The notes under the pieces were generated by a model that did not search any database, had not been told where the DNA came from, and worked only from the letters and a program-made list of their open reading frames with translations. This document shows, one piece after another, positions 1 through 9,523 of a DNA stretch of 64,000 nt (position 1 is the first letter of the stretch; every line of letters starts with the position of its first letter). Position numbers and translations under genes: made by a program. Source of the DNA: Myxococcales bacterium (lineage in GTDB: Bacteria; Myxococcota_A; Polyangia; Polyangiales; GCA-016699535); contig CP064980.1 in assembly GCA_016699535.1 (NCBI GenBank), forward strand, positions 3,666,001-3,730,000, written 5' to 3'.

Positions 1-1
1 G

Positions 2-367
2 CTTTCATCAGCCACGATTATTGTCAGCAACTACACCGCACAGACCGCGCCTGATCTGTACTACGACGCTTCACTCCTACAAGACTCGGCCGATTACTAT
101 GCATCCTTGGTCCCAAGCGAAAATGCGCTCTACCTTACCCTGCGCCAGGCCATCGAAGCTGGCGTGCACGTTGTTGATATTGGTGGAGAGGGCCTCGCGC
201 CGAGCGACATCGATGAGGGTTCTTCTTCGGGCACAGCAAGTACGGGCTCGGCATCGGGCGGCTGTTCATTGAGAGCCCACGATCGGACAAGCACAAGCTT
301 CAGCATGCTGTGCTTTGCCTTCGTTTGCCTGATTCGCATCAGAAGCAAGAGCGCTGTAAGGCGGTGA
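2..367 (+). CDS. C-terminal part of a surface protein with MYXO-CTERM-like tail
   Basis: The open frame runs in from the left edge, so only about 121 C-terminal residues are visible. The body has no domain I recognise. The end has a Gly/Ser-rich linker with a Gly-Gly-Cys-Ser motif, then a hydrophobic stretch (FSMLCFAFVCLI) and a basic end (RIRSKSAVRR). That order, Cys then membrane span then Arg cluster, is the layout of MYXO-CTERM sorting tails, which anchor exported proteins in Myxococcota. The family assignment is inference from the tail alone. Confidence 0.6.
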   Translation, partial: LSSATIIVSNYTAQTAPDLYYDASLLQDSADYYASLVPSENALYLTLRQAIEAGVHVVDIGGEGLAPSDIDEGSSSGTASTGSASGGCSLRAHDRTSTSFSMLCFAFVCLIRIRSKSAVRR

Positions 368-739
368 ACACCCCAGCAGGGAAATAGCTCCCAGCCGTTC
401 ATAGCTCGAGCACAGAAGTCGGCAGAGCTTACCTTTCTGCGGCTTTTCCCCGATCCCTGATTCACTCCTGCAAAGAGCGGCTTTCCTTGCGAGCAGGTAG
501 TTCCGTGGGTATCGAGAGCCAAATCCCTTCAGCAGACAGCTCGGACGATGCCGCTTCGCCTAGCCCAAAACTCGGCCTCCATCGCCACTGAGCCCTGCAC
601 CGCCAAGCCAGGAATCGCGTTCACCTACTTTTTTATTGCGATCGTGCGTAAAAAGCTTGCGGCTTTCAAAAAAATTGGTATCAAGCCCTCTTTGTTTTAT
701 CAGGCAGGGCTAGGCTACTTCAGCAGCTGGGGGCACACT
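368..739. other. Intergenic stretch upstream of speD
   Basis: This 372-bp gap lies between the truncated surface-protein gene and speD. I see no convincing gene: the frame open from 548 only becomes meaningful at 740, where speD starts. No clear terminator or consensus promoter was found. The part nearest speD is AT-rich and may hold its promoter. Confidence 0.4.
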
Positions 740-1170
740 ATGGACACTCTGGGCCAACATCTTCTGGTTGAATTTATGGTTGTGATGCCGAGGCACTTAA
801 CGACCAAGATAGAATTCAAGATTTAATGGTGAAAGCGGCACAGGCAGCTGGCGCTACGGTGGTCGGTAAGTTTTTTCATCGTTTTACGCCGCAGGGCGTA
901 AGCGGCGTCGTTGTTGTCGAAGAATCGCATTTATCGATTCATACCTGGCCCGAAACAGGTTACGCGGCGGTGGATTTTTACACCTGCGGAGAATGTGTAC
1001 CCGAAAAAGCACGTGACCTTCTCACCCAGGGCCTGAGCGCACAAAACACCGAATGGCTTAAGGTTGATCGCGGCGTTGACCCGCAGTATTCCATCGTTAT
1101 TCGCGAGCACGATAAAAAGCGTCAAAGTCATGCAGTCCAGCCCCAAAGCTTTGATGCAACGGCCATTTAG
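740..1170 (+). CDS. speD: S-adenosylmethionine decarboxylase proenzyme, one frame break
   Basis: Decarboxylates S-adenosylmethionine to supply the aminopropyl donor for spermidine synthase. The first 12 residues (MDTLGQHLLVEF) read from ATG 740. The rest continues in the next frame from about 776, where one T seems missing in a short T run. Rejoined, the protein is about 143 residues. The self-cleavage motif VEESHLSIHTWPE then puts Ser at 63, His at 68 and Cys at 83, the catalytic positions known for the Thermotoga-type enzyme. That exact match supports both the repaired frame and the start. speE follows after 28 bp. Either a sequencing error or a recent mutation is possible; the intact catalytic core favours error. 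Confidence 0.85.
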
Positions 1171-1198
1171 TTTGGCTCTTAATTAAGGATAGAAACAA

Positions 1199-2098
1199 AT
1201 GAGCGAATGGTTTGATGAAGTTTATCAAGACAACTTGCGCCTTGGGCTAAGGGTACTGAAACATGTTTACCACAGCCAAAGTAAGTTTCAGACGATAGAC
1301 ATCGTCGATACCGAGATGTACGGCCGAGCCCTCGCGCTCGACGGCTGTTTTATGACCAGTGATAAAGAAGAGTTCTTCTATCATGAGTCACTTGTTCATC
1401 CGGTGCTTTGTTCGGCGCCGTGTATAGAAAAGGTTCTCATTATCGGTGGAGGCGACGGAGGAACCAGCCGAGAAGTCTTACGCTACGCCGAAGTTCAAAA
1501 CGTACGCCTCGTTGAAATCGATGGCGAAGTTGTCGAAGCCTGCAAGGAGCACATGCCTCATATTGGGGGCAGCGCTTGGCAGGACCCGCGCCTTGATTTA
1601 CGGATCGAAGACGGGGTGGCCTATGTAAAACAAGAGCAGTCCGGCATCTACGATATTATTTTACTTGATAGCACCGATCCGATCGGCCCTGGCGTTGGCC
1701 TGTTTAACAGAGAGTTTTATGCCGAGTGCAAACGTCTACTCAAACCCCACGGCGTTTTAGCGCTGCAAAGCGAATCACCGGTCATGATGCCGAAAGGTTT
1801 TGCATCCATCCAGCACAACCTCCGCGCAGTATTCCCAAAAGTCTTTCCATATTTTGGGCCTGTACCTATCTACAATACTGGAATATGGAGCTGGACCTAC
1901 GCAAGTGCCGAGGCTACCCCACATGAGACCAATGCGGCGCGGGTTAATATGATTGTTCCCGGCTGTCGTTACTACAACGAAGCGGTGCACCGCGGGATGT
2001 TTGCTGTTCCAAACTACGTCAAAGGTTTACTGCATTCTGATCCGTTGACATTGGAAAAACAGACAGACAACAAAGTAAAGGCTGCTCCTCTAGCCTAA
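1199..2098 (+). CDS. speE: Spermidine synthase
   Basis: Transfers the aminopropyl group of decarboxylated S-adenosylmethionine to putrescine, giving spermidine and methylthioadenosine. The 299-residue product has the short N-terminal beta domain, then a Rossmann methyltransferase-like fold with the nucleotide-binding motif IIGGGDGGTSREV around residues 81-93. The catalytic-loop motif LDSTDPIGPG lies near residue 156. Length is normal for bacterial SpeE. It lies 28 bp after speD on the same strand, so the two are almost certainly co-transcribed. Start is the first ATG, preceded by a purine-rich AAGGATAG stretch. Confidence 0.95.
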   Translation: MSEWFDEVYQDNLRLGLRVLKHVYHSQSKFQTIDIVDTEMYGRALALDGCFMTSDKEEFFYHESLVHPVLCSAPCIEKVLIIGGGDGGTSREVLRYAEVQNVRLVEIDGEVVEACKEHMPHIGGSAWQDPRLDLRIEDGVAYVKQEQSGIYDIILLDSTDPIGPGVGLFNREFYAECKRLLKPHGVLALQSESPVMMPKGFASIQHNLRAVFPKVFPYFGPVPIYNTGIWSWTYASAEATPHETNAARVNMIVPGCRYYNEAVHRGMFAVPNYVKGLLHSDPLTLEKQTDNKVKAAPLA

Positions 2099-2147
2099 GC
2101 AGCCGTAAAAAGTTAGGCTGAATAGTGGCGCTAGAGAGGCAAGAAGC

Positions 2148-4985
2148 GTGGCCATGGATCAAGAGTTTGGCGTAAATCAATCGTTAGTTGAAGAGCTGTA
2201 TCAGCGCTTTAAAGAAAACCCTGAATCGGTTGATCCGGTGTGGCGTAGCTACTTCACGAACGGAGGCTCCACTCAAGCTATTAACGGAACACGTTACACG
2301 GCATCCGAGCTTCCAACAGCAGCGGACAAAAGCAAAAAGAGCCGCAAACGCATTGATTCCTTTCCGCCAAACGCAGAGCTGCATTTCGCAACAGAGCTTC
2401 AAGGCCGTGTCTCGGCCATGATGGATGCCTTTCGGGCCAGGGGACACCGCCTTGCAGCGCTGGATCCGTTGGGCCTCGTCCCTAAGCACCAAAGCAATTT
2501 GAGCCTTGAGCATTTTGGCTTGGATAACGTAGGCCTCGATACCGTGTTTTCGGTAGGTGGTCTGATGGGCAAAACCAAGCTACCCCTTGGTGAAATTCTT
2601 GAACATCTTAAAGAAATCTATTGTCGGAGTATTGGCGTTGAGTTCAAGCACATCGACGAGCAGGAGATTCGTCATTGGTTGCAAGAACGCATGGAAAGCA
2701 CAGGCAACCATATTGAACTAAGCCGAGAAGAGCAAATCCTTATTTTGAGTAAGCTTACTGACGCTGAAAGTTTTGAGCAGTTTTTACACACAAACTACAT
2801 CGGAGCAAAACGCTTTTCCTTGGAAGGCGCAGAAAGCGTCATCCCTTTACTTGAACTCATGATTCAAGATTCAGCAAAACATGGCGTAAACGAAATCGTC
2901 ATTGGCATGGCACACCGTGGTCGTCTGAATGTGCTTGCGAATGTAATGGAAAAAAATCTGACTGAAATTTTTGCGGCCTTCGAAGATGAGCACCCTGAAC
3001 TGCACCTCGGTCGCGGCGACGTGAAATATCATTTGGGCTATTCTTCCGATCGTGTTCTCGCCAATGGACGAAAGGTTCACCTGTCACTGGCCTTTAACCC
3101 GAGCCACCTCGAGTGGGTCAATCCAGTGGTCGAGGGCCGCGTGCGCGCAAAACAAGACCGGCGCGCAAATGGATCCAGAAAAGACGTGCTCCCCCTGCTT
3201 ATTCACGGGGATGCTGCTTTTGCAGGTCAAGGCGTTGTCCCAGAGACACTCAACCTGAGCCGTCTGCATGGCTACGATACCGGTGGCACGATCCATTTGG
3301 TTATCAACAACCAAATAGGCTTTACGACTTCTCCTGACGACGCCCGCTCGACCGCGTACGCCACCGACATCACGCGTATGCTGCGCTGCCCTATTTTTCA
3401 CGTCAATGGAGAAGATCCGGAAGCCGTGGCTCAAACCGTACGCCTGGCCACCGACTTTCGACAGCGCTTTAGCCGCGATGTTGTCATTGACATGTACTGC
3501 TATCGCCGCCACGGACACAACGAAGGGGACGAGCCCCGTTTCACGCAACCCTTGATGTACAAAGCCGTAGACAATCACGCTTCAGTACGTACGCATTACG
3601 TGACCCAGCTTGTCGAGCATGGCAAGATCACGGAACAAGAAGCAGAAGACATTGTCAGCAAGCGACGTTCCGCTCTTGAAAAAGCACTCAAAGAAACGCG
3701 AAGTTCAGTCGTGATTCCTCCTGAATATGCCGGTGATGGCATCTGGAAAGGCTACAAAGGTGGCCTTGATCATACCGTCGAAGACGTATCGACTGCTGTC
3801 GACAAGCGAAAGCTTCGTGAACTTGCTACTCGACTGTGCACTGTTCCTCAAAACTTCAACCTCAATCCGAAAATAAAGCGCGTCCTTGACCAACGTAGAG
3901 AACAAGGTACCGAAAAACGCCCTCTTGACTGGGGCGGCGCCGAAGCGCTTGCTTTTGCATCGCTGGTTGAAGCCGGTCATCGCATTCGCATCACAGGGCA
4001 AGACTGCAGGCGCGGCACATTCAGCCATCGCCACGCGACCCTTTTCGATGCCAGAAGCGGACAAGACTATACGCCCCTGCAGCACTTGCACCCAAATCAA
4101 GGGCCGTTTGAGATCTACGATAGTCCCCTATCCGAAGCCGGCGTGCTTGGTTTTGAGTACGGCTACAGCTTGGATTGCCCCGACGGAATGGTACTTTGGG
4201 AGGCGCAATTTGGTGATTTTGTAAACTCCGCTCAAGTCATCATCGACCAGTTCATTAGCTCGTCGGAAGATAAATGGAAGCGTCTTAGCGCGCTGGTCAT
4301 GCTGCTGCCGCATGGCTTCGAGGGGCAAGGGCCCGAGCACTCCAGCGCACGTCTTGAACGCTTTTTAGTGCTTTGCGCTGAGGACAATATGCAGGTGGTG
4401 AATCTTACCAGCCCCGCACAGCTCTTTCATTGCTTGCGCCGACAGGTACTAAGGCCTTATCGCAAGCCACTTATTGTCATGACCCCCAAAAGCCTTCTGC
4501 GGCACCCGAGGGCCACTTCCACACTCGAGGAACTTAGTAGTGGAGAGTTTCAGCGAACCACCCCCGACCCCGAAATTAAACAACAAAGGGCCCGGCGCGT
4601 TATTCTTTGCTCTGGAAAAATCTATTACGATCTAGTTCAAGAACGCGAGAAGCAACAGATTGAGGATGTTGCCATCGTTCGACTCGAACAGCTCTACCCG
4701 CTGCGGCGCGAAGAACTCAACGCTGTACTTGCTCCCTATGGCAAAGACATCGAGATTTTTTGGGTACAAGAGGAGCCACGCAACATGGGCTCGTGGTACT
4801 TTATGAGCACACATCTTCCCGTTTTGCTGGGCCGTAGCGCACCAATACACTGCATTGCACGCCCCAGTAGCGCAAGCCCTGCAACTGGCTCGATGGCAAG
4901 TCATCGACTCGAACAGCAATGGCTCCTCGACGGTGCTTTTTCAACCGATTCAAGAGACATCCAGCCAGGCTTTAACTCCTTTTAG
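2148..4985 (+). CDS. sucA: 2-oxoglutarate dehydrogenase E1 component
   Basis: Thiamine-diphosphate-dependent decarboxylase of the 2-oxoglutarate dehydrogenase complex in the TCA cycle. The 945 residues are typical length. Visible motifs include the N-terminal LVEELYQRF segment, which in related E1 proteins contacts E2, HGDAAFAGQGVV near residue 353, the IGFTTSPDDARS loop, and YRRHGHNEGDEP near 450 in the cofactor and active-site region. The C-terminus has about 14 residues beyond the usual end. GTG 2148 fits a GAGAGG ribosome site 8 bases upstream; ATG 2154 is an alternative. The E2 gene sucB, often next to sucA, is not downstream here; the next gene is rpmG on the other strand. Confidence 0.96.
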   Translation: MAMDQEFGVNQSLVEELYQRFKENPESVDPVWRSYFTNGGSTQAINGTRYTASELPTAADKSKKSRKRIDSFPPNAELHFATELQGRVSAMMDAFRARGHRLAALDPLGLVPKHQSNLSLEHFGLDNVGLDTVFSVGGLMGKTKLPLGEILEHLKEIYCRSIGVEFKHIDEQEIRHWLQERMESTGNHIELSREEQILILSKLTDAESFEQFLHTNYIGAKRFSLEGAESVIPLLELMIQDSAKHGVNEIVIGMAHRGRLNVLANVMEKNLTEIFAAFEDEHPELHLGRGDVKYHLGYSSDRVLANGRKVHLSLAFNPSHLEWVNPVVEGRVRAKQDRRANGSRKDVLPLLIHGDAAFAGQGVVPETLNLSRLHGYDTGGTIHLVINNQIGFTTSPDDARSTAYATDITRMLRCPIFHVNGEDPEAVAQTVRLATDFRQRFSRDVVIDMYCYRRHGHNEGDEPRFTQPLMYKAVDNHASVRTHYVTQLVEHGKITEQEAEDIVSKRRSALEKALKETRSSVVIPPEYAGDGIWKGYKGGLDHTVEDVSTAVDKRKLRELATRLCTVPQNFNLNPKIKRVLDQRREQGTEKRPLDWGGAEALAFASLVEAGHRIRITGQDCRRGTFSHRHATLFDARSGQDYTPLQHLHPNQGPFEIYDSPLSEAGVLGFEYGYSLDCPDGMVLWEAQFGDFVNSAQVIIDQFISSSEDKWKRLSALVMLLPHGFEGQGPEHSSARLERFLVLCAEDNMQVVNLTSPAQLFHCLRRQVLRPYRKPLIVMTPKSLLRHPRATSTLEELSSGEFQRTTPDPEIKQQRARRVILCSGKIYYDLVQEREKQQIEDVAIVRLEQLYPLRREELNAVLAPYGKDIEIFWVQEEPRNMGSWYFMSTHLPVLLGRSAPIHCIARPSSASPATGSMASHRLEQQWLLDGAFSTDSRDIQPGFNSF

Positions 4986-5190
4986 AGCGTTTCCAATACA
5001 ATTGATCGAGATATCGCGCAGGACAGAACGCCTAATTTTGCGTTACTCCTCCTCGCGCCTTGGCTCAGTCGCTAGATGACGAGGCGCAGGGAATGCTGAG
5101 GCATATTCAAAAACGAGCAGCAACAACGACGGAGCTCAAAGATATGAAAAAACGATCGCTTCAATGCCAACCGATACTCGGTACGGCTGA

Positions 5191-5361
5191 TTAGTTTTTC
5201 TTGGGGTTAGGCATTTTAGCTTCGACGAACTCAACGTGTTTGCGAGCTTTTGGATCGTATTTCTTGAACTTCAGCTTGTCCGGAGTGGTCCGCTTGTTCT
5301 TGGATGTGTAGTAAGTGTAGCCAGTGCCAGCACTAGAAACCAATCGAATAAGATCACGCAT
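5191..5361 (-). CDS. rpmG: 50S ribosomal protein L33
   Basis: A 56-residue basic protein of the large ribosomal subunit. The sequence starts MRDLIRLVSSAGTGYTYYTS and continues with KNKRTTPDKLKFKKYDP, the family signature. It lacks the four zinc-binding cysteines, so it is the cysteine-free (C-minus) form. An AGGAG ribosome site lies just upstream of the ATG. It stands alone on the minus strand between sucA and the antiporter gene. Confidence 0.95.
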   Translation of the reverse strand: MRDLIRLVSSAGTGYTYYTSKNKRTTPDKLKFKKYDPKARKHVEFVEAKMPNPKKN

Positions 5362-5484
5362 ACCTTGCTCCTTATGCCTTCCAAACAGCCCAAAAACCTA
5401 CCGTAGAGCGCGTGCTAGCGCGGCGCGAGCACTACGTGGAAGGGAGAGGGACCATAGCCTGAGCTTTGATAAATCGCAAGGCAA

Positions 5485-7341
5485 TCAAGCTTGCGGCGGC
5501 TCGCTTTGAAAGCTCCAGCCTTTTTCTTCAAAAATTTCGCGAATTTCCCGTGCCCGGCTTGTTTCGACCAGCCACGCGATAAGCATTCTAGGCCGCAAAA
5601 TCCCTTCATACACGGGCAGGTTGCAATCCTTGCCATACACAACCAGAGGGACTGCTATCAGGTTCGTGGCGCCCAAATTGGCAGGCCAGCGGACTTTGCT
5701 CTCCTTGGGGGCACGCCACCACTGAACTTCCGCTTCCTCATGACGAATGCGTTGCGACCACCGTTGCACATCCACCGCGGAGGCAAAGAGCAGCTTGGCG
5801 CCTGAATGGCTCACCATTTGTGGGCTCACCCCAACCTCCAAGTCTTCCGTGGTAATGCCAAAGAAATGCTGCTTAGCAAGATGCTTTGCATGCTGCACCG
5901 CGAGAAAGTTAGTTTGCTCGTTTGAGGTGCAAGCAAGTAAACCACGTCGGATATCTAGCTTCGCAAGCTGCAAAGCCTCTTCCTTGAGAGCATTTCCATA
6001 CACGCAACCAAAACCTGCGGCTTCCGCTTCTTTGCATGCTCGAGGATTGCTCTCAATAAAAACAATCGGATCCAACGGATTGCGAAGCAGGCCTGCTAAC
6101 GTCAGTCCAAAATCATTCGCGCCTACAATGACCCAACCATGATCCGTCTTACGACGAAGACCCAAAAGACGTGCCACGATTCCACCGGAAAGACCTGCCA
6201 CGACCACCGTTGATGCAATCACGACAAAGACCAAAGCCTTAAGATCGGCACCGCCCTCCATGTGCGCAACATCCAGTTCTGAGGCGAAGAGACTTGCAAC
6301 GGCAGCAGCCACAATTCCTCGCGGACCAATCCACGCGATGAAAAGCTTTTGTTTCCAATCCAACGACGTGCCGCGTGTCGAGGCAACAACACATGCCGGC
6401 CTGACCAATAGAATTACCGCCAAAACGGTAAATACCGCGCCAATCCCAAGCGAGTAGATTTCAGAAAGACGCACATCCGCCGCTAACAAGACAAACAATG
6501 CACCAATAAAAAGGGCGCTAAGTTGTTCTTTAAATTCCAGAAGACTTTTTTTCGCGCGCTCCGAAATATTGGCCACCACCATTCCCGCCACGGTCACAGC
6601 AGCAATGCCGCTCTCATGGACGGAGATGTTGCACACTTGAAAAACAAGCAACACAAGCGCAAGCGTAACTACGTTTTCAAGGCTTTCAGGAACAAGCCAG
6701 CGAAAGCGCCACAAATAAACGATGCACCAGCCGGACAAAAAGCCAACGCTAATCCCAAAGGCTAAGCGTCCTAAAATGTGCATGACCCCGCTCATGGCGT
6801 TAAGGCCCGTGGGCCGAAGTACAACTTCTAAAACGACCACAGCCGTAATTGCGCCGATGGCATCGATCAGCACGCCTTCTGCTTCTAAAATAGTTGATAC
6901 GGTAGTCTTCACCTGCAAACGTTGCAAAAGTGGTTTGATGACGGTGGGCCCGCTGACAATGACCAAGGAGCCAAATAGCGCCGAGAGCGTCCAAGGCCAT
7001 CCCATAAACAACTTGGCACACAGGGTCCCTGTCACCGCGGTGACAAAAGCACCCAACGTCACAAGACGACGAATGGCTTTTTGCTCTCGTTTCAAACGAG
7101 CGAGGCTGAGATGCAAGCCACCTTCAAACAAGATCACAGCCACCGCAAAACTAACAAGCCCGGAAAGGCCATCACCAAGAGCACTGGGGGCCAGCCAGCC
7201 TGCAAGGTCGGGTCCCAGCAGTACACCCACAAGCAAAAGAAGCACGATGCTCGGCATACGAATATGCGCCGCAATGACTTGGGCGACTATTCCTGCGGCG
7301 ATAGCAAGCGCAAGGGTTACGTAGGGGTGGCTAAAATACAT
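5485..7341 (-). CDS. Cation:proton antiporter with TrkA-N domain
   Basis: A 618-residue membrane protein, probably exchanging Na+ or K+ for protons at the inner membrane. About 12 hydrophobic segments fill residues 1-390. They include a GGLHLS segment and the conserved SGPTVIKPLLQRL and EAEGVLIDAIGAI region of CPA-type antiporters, with Asp in the transport core. Residues about 395-500 form a TrkA-N Rossmann domain starting VIVGANDFG, expected to bind NAD(H) and regulate the carrier. The C-terminus adds another regulatory segment. It lies 12 bp after the FAD oxidoreductase gene, so the two are probably one transcript. Ion specificity cannot be read from the sequence. Confidence 0.85.
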   Translation of the reverse strand: MYFSHPYVTLALAIAAGIVAQVIAAHIRMPSIVLLLLVGVLLGPDLAGWLAPSALGDGLSGLVSFAVAVILFEGGLHLSLARLKREQKAIRRLVTLGAFVTAVTGTLCAKLFMGWPWTLSALFGSLVIVSGPTVIKPLLQRLQVKTTVSTILEAEGVLIDAIGAITAVVVLEVVLRPTGLNAMSGVMHILGRLAFGISVGFLSGWCIVYLWRFRWLVPESLENVVTLALVLLVFQVCNISVHESGIAAVTVAGMVVANISERAKKSLLEFKEQLSALFIGALFVLLAADVRLSEIYSLGIGAVFTVLAVILLVRPACVVASTRGTSLDWKQKLFIAWIGPRGIVAAAVASLFASELDVAHMEGGADLKALVFVVIASTVVVAGLSGGIVARLLGLRRKTDHGWVIVGANDFGLTLAGLLRNPLDPIVFIESNPRACKEAEAAGFGCVYGNALKEEALQLAKLDIRRGLLACTSNEQTNFLAVQHAKHLAKQHFFGITTEDLEVGVSPQMVSHSGAKLLFASAVDVQRWSQRIRHEEAEVQWWRAPKESKVRWPANLGATNLIAVPLVVYGKDCNLPVYEGILRPRMLIAWLVETSRAREIREIFEEKGWSFQSEPPQA

Positions 7342-7353
7342 GGTTAAGTATGG

Positions 7354-8736
7354 TTAAGGTTGCGCTACCCAACTACTGTAGTCCCCATCATAGCCTGCCG
7401 CGCGTTGAAGTTGGTCTACTTTTTGTGACAGTTCTTTGATCTCGCTAGGACTGCGCTTGCGCATGTCGGAAAGTTGTTCGGCAACCTGCTCGGCTTTATT
7501 TGCTATAACATCATGCGCCGCATCGACTGCAGCATCAACAGCTTCGCTGCTTTGCTCACCAAGATAGCGACTCATAATTCCCTCGCTTATCTGTTTAGCG
7601 TTCTTTCGGCTGTCTTTAATATTGCCCTTACCAGTCAGCACATTGCCAAGACCGAACACACGGGAAACACCTTCTAGCTCGCCAGTATTCCAGTCCTTCC
7701 AGTGAAAAAGCTCCCCACGACAAGGAATCTCAGCAAGGGGTTCCGGAATGCTTCCGATGGAACTAACTACCAACGGCGCATGAACGTTGATTTCTGTGTC
7801 TGGCAAGGTCCGAACGCGTCCGTCGACGATTTCAGTCTGCGCAAAACGCAAGCCCACCAATCGGCCGTTGTCCTCAATATAGCCCACTGGCACACGCTTT
7901 TCTTCAAAGTTCACAAGATACTTTTCGATAACTTTGTTAATGATGCGTTCGCGAGCCACACGGACCTTTGCAATCTGCTCCGCCGAAGCTCCTTCTGGAA
8001 TCGACGCCAGAGGCATGTCTTGCTTGGAGCGGCGGTAAAAAAGCCGTGCACCCTTAATGCCAAGCTCTTCCTGACTGAGCCCATGTGCTTCTAAAACAGC
8101 AGGTATGCCGCGATGCTCGAAGCTTTCAACGTCGACTTCGATGCCTCGTTGCTTAAGTGCTCGGCCATAAAGCTCAAAATTAATGATTTTTGCAACGTCG
8201 ACAGAAGCCAGCCCTCCGCCAACAACGACTGTGCCGTCTTTTACTTCATAACGGGGGCCCGAATAACCAGACTCAAGACAATGATTGAACCAGTAGACAA
8301 ACGAGTTTTGGTAGACCAAACCCTTGTCGATGAACTGATCGACCTTCTCAATTCCTAACGATCGGTCCCGCCACGCGCCATTTGCAAGAACCACGGCAGT
8401 AACAGCCCACTCATCAAGCAAAGCTTTTATGCTCAAGCTTTCACCAAGCTTTGTGTTCGGAAGAAAAGCTACTTCGGGATGACTCAGATTCTCGTTGATC
8501 TTTCCGTATTCGGCTTCGCGAAGTTTGGCGTGCCAGCGCGGCAGTCCATCTTCGATCTTACCGTATGGTTTTTTGTTTTGCTCGATCACAATGGGTAGAA
8601 TCCCACGCTTTACGAAACAAGCAGCCGCCTCGGAGCCGGCGACAGCACCGCCCACGATGGCTACAACATGCCTTGCTTCCGCAATGGCTTCCCATGACTT
8701 GGGCATAACGCCGAGAACAGTACTCGAGTTTGCCAT
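7354..8736 (-). CDS. FAD-dependent pyridine nucleotide oxidoreductase
   Basis: A 460-residue flavoprotein related to adrenodoxin/ferredoxin-NADP reductases and the small subunit of glutamate synthase. The FAD motif VVAIVGGAVAGSEAA lies near residues 24-38, and a second dinucleotide fold with TVVVGGGLASVDVAK near 170 would bind NAD(P)H. A C-terminal GLGNVLTGKGNIKDSRKNA segment resembles the substrate/FAD closing region of that family. The last 80 residues are charged and probably helical. The partner electron carrier is unknown; no ferredoxin gene is nearby. It is the first gene of a two-gene unit with the antiporter. Confidence 0.75.
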   Translation of the reverse strand: MANSSTVLGVMPKSWEAIAEARHVVAIVGGAVAGSEAAACFVKRGILPIVIEQNKKPYGKIEDGLPRWHAKLREAEYGKINENLSHPEVAFLPNTKLGESLSIKALLDEWAVTAVVLANGAWRDRSLGIEKVDQFIDKGLVYQNSFVYWFNHCLESGYSGPRYEVKDGTVVVGGGLASVDVAKIINFELYGRALKQRGIEVDVESFEHRGIPAVLEAHGLSQEELGIKGARLFYRRSKQDMPLASIPEGASAEQIAKVRVARERIINKVIEKYLVNFEEKRVPVGYIEDNGRLVGLRFAQTEIVDGRVRTLPDTEINVHAPLVVSSIGSIPEPLAEIPCRGELFHWKDWNTGELEGVSRVFGLGNVLTGKGNIKDSRKNAKQISEGIMSRYLGEQSSEAVDAAVDAAHDVIANKAEQVAEQLSDMRKRSPSEIKELSQKVDQLQRAAGYDGDYSSWVAQP

Positions 8737-8800
8737 GCGATGCCAGTCTTATTTGATACCTACACTTGCAGAAAACCAGCGCTATGAGTAGGACATTGGC

Positions 8801-9523
8801 GTGCAACCAGGACATCATATGGCGCTGCCACCACTGGCACCGACCACGAAAAAAATCATTGTACTGCTATCTGCAGCGTTTATTGCTGAACTAATTCTGC
8901 AGGTTTGGGTTGGTATTCCAGTTTTCCAGATGCTTGCCCTCGACCCCACTACGTTGGGCATCCAAACCCTCTGGCAGCTTTTTACCTTTCCTTTCGTTGA
9001 ATACCCGCAAGCGATTATCAAAGTCTTCTTAAGCTTACTGATGATTTGGTGGTTTCTGTCGCCGTTCGAGCTGAGTCATGGCCGCGCTAGGCTGATACAA
9101 CTCTGCATGGCGGCTATCCTAGCGTCCGGTTTGGCAGCTCTGCTCACGGGCCAAATTGTTTCCTCTGGCTCCGTATTTACCTCATCACTGTTGGCCGGAT
9201 CCGATGCGTTATCCTTGGCCGCGCTCGCTGCTTTTGCAGCAACCTATCGCCACAGCCAAATTCTTCTTTTTGGGGTCTTTCCCATCAAAACCATGCACAT
9301 CATTGCTTTTAGTGTCGCGATGAGTGTGCTTTATTTCTTGGCAAGCCGCGATCTTGTCTCCTTAGCAGCGCACCTGGCTGCCATCGGAGCTGGCTTTGCC
9401 TTCGTTAACTGGATGCGTCGTCCGCCAAAGCGCCGTACTTTAAAACGAAAAACAGGTGCGGACGCTGCGCTACAGGTGCTTCAGGGCGGCAAACCGACGG
9501 ATCCTCCAAAATGGTTAAACTAA
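8801..9523 (+). CDS. Rhomboid-like membrane protein lacking the catalytic serine
   Basis: A 240-residue protein with about six membrane segments in rhomboid-like layout. The usual G-x-S-G of rhomboid proteases aligns with G-S-D-A, so Asp135 stands where the nucleophilic Ser would be. The later His (H191 in AHLAAIGAGFAFVNW) is kept. It is therefore probably an inactive rhomboid relative (iRhom/derlin-like in principle) rather than a protease. The tail is basic (KRRTLKRK). Start GTG 8801 or ATG 8819; neither has a strong ribosome site. Its end overlaps the next gene by 13 bp, which suggests translational coupling. Confidence 0.6.
   Translation: MQPGHHMALPPLAPTTKKIIVLLSAAFIAELILQVWVGIPVFQMLALDPTTLGIQTLWQLFTFPFVEYPQAIIKVFLSLLMIWWFLSPFELSHGRARLIQLCMAAILASGLAALLTGQIVSSGSVFTSSLLAGSDALSLAALAAFAATYRHSQILLFGVFPIKTMHIIAFSVAMSVLYFLASRDLVSLAAHLAAIGAGFAFVNWMRRPPKRRTLKRKTGADAALQVLQGGKPTDPPKWLN

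Noticed and set aside
548..826. A separate 92-residue gene upstream of speD
   Set aside because: Only its last part from 740 is meaningful, as the start of SpeD; the earlier part has no family resemblance and the end is out of frame.
5030..5190. A 44-residue frame after sucA
   Set aside because: It starts only with TTG and has no ribosome site or similarity; sucB is not present here.
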